Below, piece by piece: positions 3,595 to 5,455 of a DNA stretch of 5,455 bases. The first letter of the stretch is position 1; each line of letters opens with the position of its first letter. The translations under genes were made by a program, and so were the position numbers. The stretch covers positions 1 to 5,455 of the forward strand of contig JAEMRB010000071.1 of NCBI GenBank assembly GCA_016463555.1, written 5' to 3'. The notes beneath the pieces were generated by a model, which was not told the DNA's origin, ran no database searches, and saw only the letters and a list, made by a program, of their open reading frames with translations. This DNA is from Chloroflexota bacterium (lineage in GTDB: Bacteria > Chloroflexota > Limnocylindria > Limnocylindrales > Limnocylindraceae).

Positions 3595-5455
3595 ATGCCG
3601 ACTCGCACCGCCGCTAGCGCCAGCGCCACCGGAGGCCGCAAGTTCTATTCGCGCATCCCTGAGATCCTCGAAATTCCAAACCTTATTGACCTACAGACCA
3701 ACTCATTCGCCGCATTTGTCGGCCCTGAGTGGATCCCTGGCGCGACACCGCTGCCAAAGGGGACCAAGACCTTCCTCGCCGAACTCCTTGAAGAGATCAG
3801 CCCAATCCGTGACTTCACTGGCAAGCGCCTGGAGCTGAACTTCCTCGATTACGAGTTCAAGGACGAGAAGGTCACCGAAGATGACGCCCGCGCAAAGGAC
3901 CTCACGTACGCCCGCCCACTGATGGTGAACGCGGAGTTGAAGGTTCTTGAGACCGGTGAGATCCGTCGTCAGCAGATCTACATGGGCGACTTCCCATGGA
4001 TGACCACACAGGGCACGTTCATCATCAACGGCGCGGAGCGCGTTGTTGTTTCGCAGCTCGTGCGCTCGCCTGGCGTCTTCTACACCGACACCGTTGATCC
4101 TGTTTCGGGTCGCGGCCTCTGGTCGGCGAAGGTTATTCCGAACCGTGGCGCATGGCTCGAGTTCGAGACAAGCGGCAAGGACCAGCTCTACGTCAAGGTT
4201 GATCGCAAGCGCAAGATTGCAGCCACCTCGCTGCTTCGCGCCGTTGGCTACGAGACCAACGATGAGATCGCCGGACTCTTCTCACGACTCACCAGCAATC
4301 CTGAGCATCCGTATCTTGCAAACACGCTCGAGAAGGATGGCACGGCAACGCGCAGCGAGGCACTCGTTGAGGTGTACAAGCGACTGCGACCTGGCGATCC
4401 ACCAACCGGCGACAACGCACGATCGCTCGTCGAGAATCTCTTCTTCAATGGCCGACGCTATGACTTGGGTCGCGTTGGTCGCTACAAGTTCACCCAGCGC
4501 CTCAGCGAGACGGCAGAGCGCATGGGCATTGAGCTTCCAGGACCAGAGGTGCGCACGCTGACGCGCGAAGACCTCGCCGCAATTGTTGGCCACCTGATCC
4601 TCGCGAACGAGGGTGGCGCACATCGTGACGTGACCGACCACCTTGGCAACCGCCGCGTGCGCGCCAATGGCGAGTTGATCATGAACGCCTTCCGCGTCGG
4701 CCTCCTGCGCATGGAGCGCGTCATCAAGGAGCGCATGACCATTCAGGAAGACGACAAGGCAACGCCAAGCGCGCTCGTCAACGTGCGCCCAGTTGTGGCC
4801 GCAATGAAGGAGTTCTTCGGCGGCTCGCAGTTGAGCCAGTTCATGGATCAGACCAACCCACTTGCCGAGCTCACCAGCAAGCGCCGCCTCTCAGCCCTCG
4901 GGCCAGGCGGACTCTCGCGAGAGCGCGCCGGCTTCGACGTTCGCGACGTCCACCACAGCCACTACGGCCGCATGTGCCCAATTGAAACACCAGAAGGCCC
5001 GAACATCGGCCTGATCGGCTCGCTCGCAACCTTCGGCCGCGTCAACGAGCTCGGCTTCATTGAGTCGCCATACCGCCGCGTCAAGGAGGGTCGCGTCACG
5101 ACCGACGTCATCTATCTCGCCGCCGACGAAGAGGAGCGCTACGCGATCGCCCAGGCGAACGCCGAGCTCGACGGCAACTCGCACCTGGTGGGCGAGCGCA
5201 TCTACTGCCGTAAGGGCGAGGGCTTCGAGCTGGTTGAACCGACCCGCGTCGACTTCATGGACGTATCGCCAAAGCAGGTGGTTTCAGTAGCCACCGCGCT
5301 CATTCCGTTCCTCGAGCATGACGACGCCAACCGCGCACTCATGGGTTCCAACATGATGCGTCAGGCGGTTCCGCTCCTGCAGCCACACTCGCCAGTCGTT
5401 GGCACCGGTGTTGAGGGTCGCGCCGCGCGCGACTCCGGCCAGGTGGTCATCGCGC
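3595..5455 (+). CDS. rpoB: RNA polymerase beta subunit RpoB, 3' end outside the window
   Basis: RpoB forms one pincer of RNA polymerase and much of the active-site wall. The window holds 620 codons and one extra base, open to its edge, roughly half of a usual beta subunit. ATG at 3595 has GAAGGAG at 3581-3587, seven bases away. After a variable head of about 14 residues come KFYSRIPEILEIPNLIDLQ, the protrusion and lobe with GTFIINGAERVVVSQLVRSP, then NLFFNGRRYDLGRVGRYKF. The fork/rifampicin region runs from FFGGSQLSQFMDQTNPLAEL (407-426) through LSALGPGGLSRERAGFDVRD to ETPEGPNIGLIGSL (464-477). Relative to E. coli the region comes 98 residues earlier, so the E. coli-type lobe insertion is absent. 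Two rifampicin-region positions differ: Thr420 (E. coli Asn518) and Ser428 (E. coli His526). rpoC is expected downstream, beyond the window. Confidence 0.98.
   Translation, partial: MPTRTAASASATGGRKFYSRIPEILEIPNLIDLQTNSFAAFVGPEWIPGATPLPKGTKTFLAELLEEISPIRDFTGKRLELNFLDYEFKDEKVTEDDARAKDLTYARPLMVNAELKVLETGEIRRQQIYMGDFPWMTTQGTFIINGAERVVVSQLVRSPGVFYTDTVDPVSGRGLWSAKVIPNRGAWLEFETSGKDQLYVKVDRKRKIAATSLLRAVGYETNDEIAGLFSRLTSNPEHPYLANTLEKDGTATRSEALVEVYKRLRPGDPPTGDNARSLVENLFFNGRRYDLGRVGRYKFTQRLSETAERMGIELPGPEVRTLTREDLAAIVGHLILANEGGAHRDVTDHLGNRRVRANGELIMNAFRVGLLRMERVIKERMTIQEDDKATPSALVNVRPVVAAMKEFFGGSQLSQFMDQTNPLAELTSKRRLSALGPGGLSRERAGFDVRDVHHSHYGRMCPIETPEGPNIGLIGSLATFGRVNELGFIESPYRRVKEGRVTTDVIYLAADEEERYAIAQANAELDGNSHLVGERIYCRKGEGFELVEPTRVDFMDVSPKQVVSVATALIPFLEHDDANRALMGSNMMRQAVPLLQPHSPVVGTGVEGRAARDSGQVVIA

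Noticed and set aside
4043..4561. 172-codon open frame on the plus strand inside rpoB
   Set aside because: It is out of frame with rpoB, which is continuous and fully conserved here. The composition is Ser/Arg-rich with no domain pattern.

Overview
This window holds the conserved bacterial cluster that links protein export, transcription elongation, the ribosomal stalk and RNA polymerase. On the + strand the order is tRNA-Trp (3' part only), secE, nusG, rplK, rplA, a long structured leader, rplJ, rplL, a structured gap and rpoB, which is cut by the window end. All six complete genes have good Shine-Dalgarno sequences, family-typical lengths and intact signature motifs. secE, nusG and rplJ start at GTG. 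I see no mobile element, CRISPR array, attachment site or accessory gene.

The organism is a GC-rich bacterium, and its closer identity is uncertain. SecE is the short one-membrane-segment form (61 aa). NusG lacks a long acidic N-terminal extension. RpoB reaches the rifampicin region about 98 residues earlier than in E. coli, so it lacks the E. coli-type insertion in the lobe. This argues against a gammaproteobacterium and mildly against a typical actinobacterium. Chloroflexota or a related Terrabacteria lineage would fit, but that is a guess.

Layout: 1-104 is the 3' two thirds of tRNA-Trp, then a UACG-capped hairpin and the secE ribosome binding site. 105-921 is secE-nusG. 946-2138 is rplK-rplA. 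2139-2425 is 287 bases without a gene, rich in hairpins, in the position of an L10(L12) autoregulatory leader. 2426-3409 is rplJ-rplL, with a small hairpin just before the rplL ribosome binding site. 3410-3594 is a second noncoding stretch of stacked hairpins, with a plausible sigma-70-type promoter for rpoB. 3595-5455 is the first 620 codons of rpoB.

SecE is a core subunit of the SecYEG channel. NusG travels with RNA polymerase and couples it to the leading ribosome or to Rho. L11, L1, L10 and L7/L12 build the two mobile ribosomal stalks, and RpoB is the catalytic beta subunit of the polymerase. L1 and L10(L12)4 are classic autoregulators, so the spacers before rplA, rplJ, rplL and rpoB are where control is expected, and the secondary structure is concentrated there.

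No new system is visible. The points most worth a second look are: (1) the RpoB rifampicin pocket, where the equivalent of E. coli His526 is Ser and Asn518 is Thr; (2) the rplJ leader, with a chain of mutually exclusive pairings and two GNRA-capped hairpins; (3) the rplL-rpoB spacer, with a very GC-rich hairpin, a perfect 16-base palindrome and a TTGCCA-17-TAGTAT promoter candidate.
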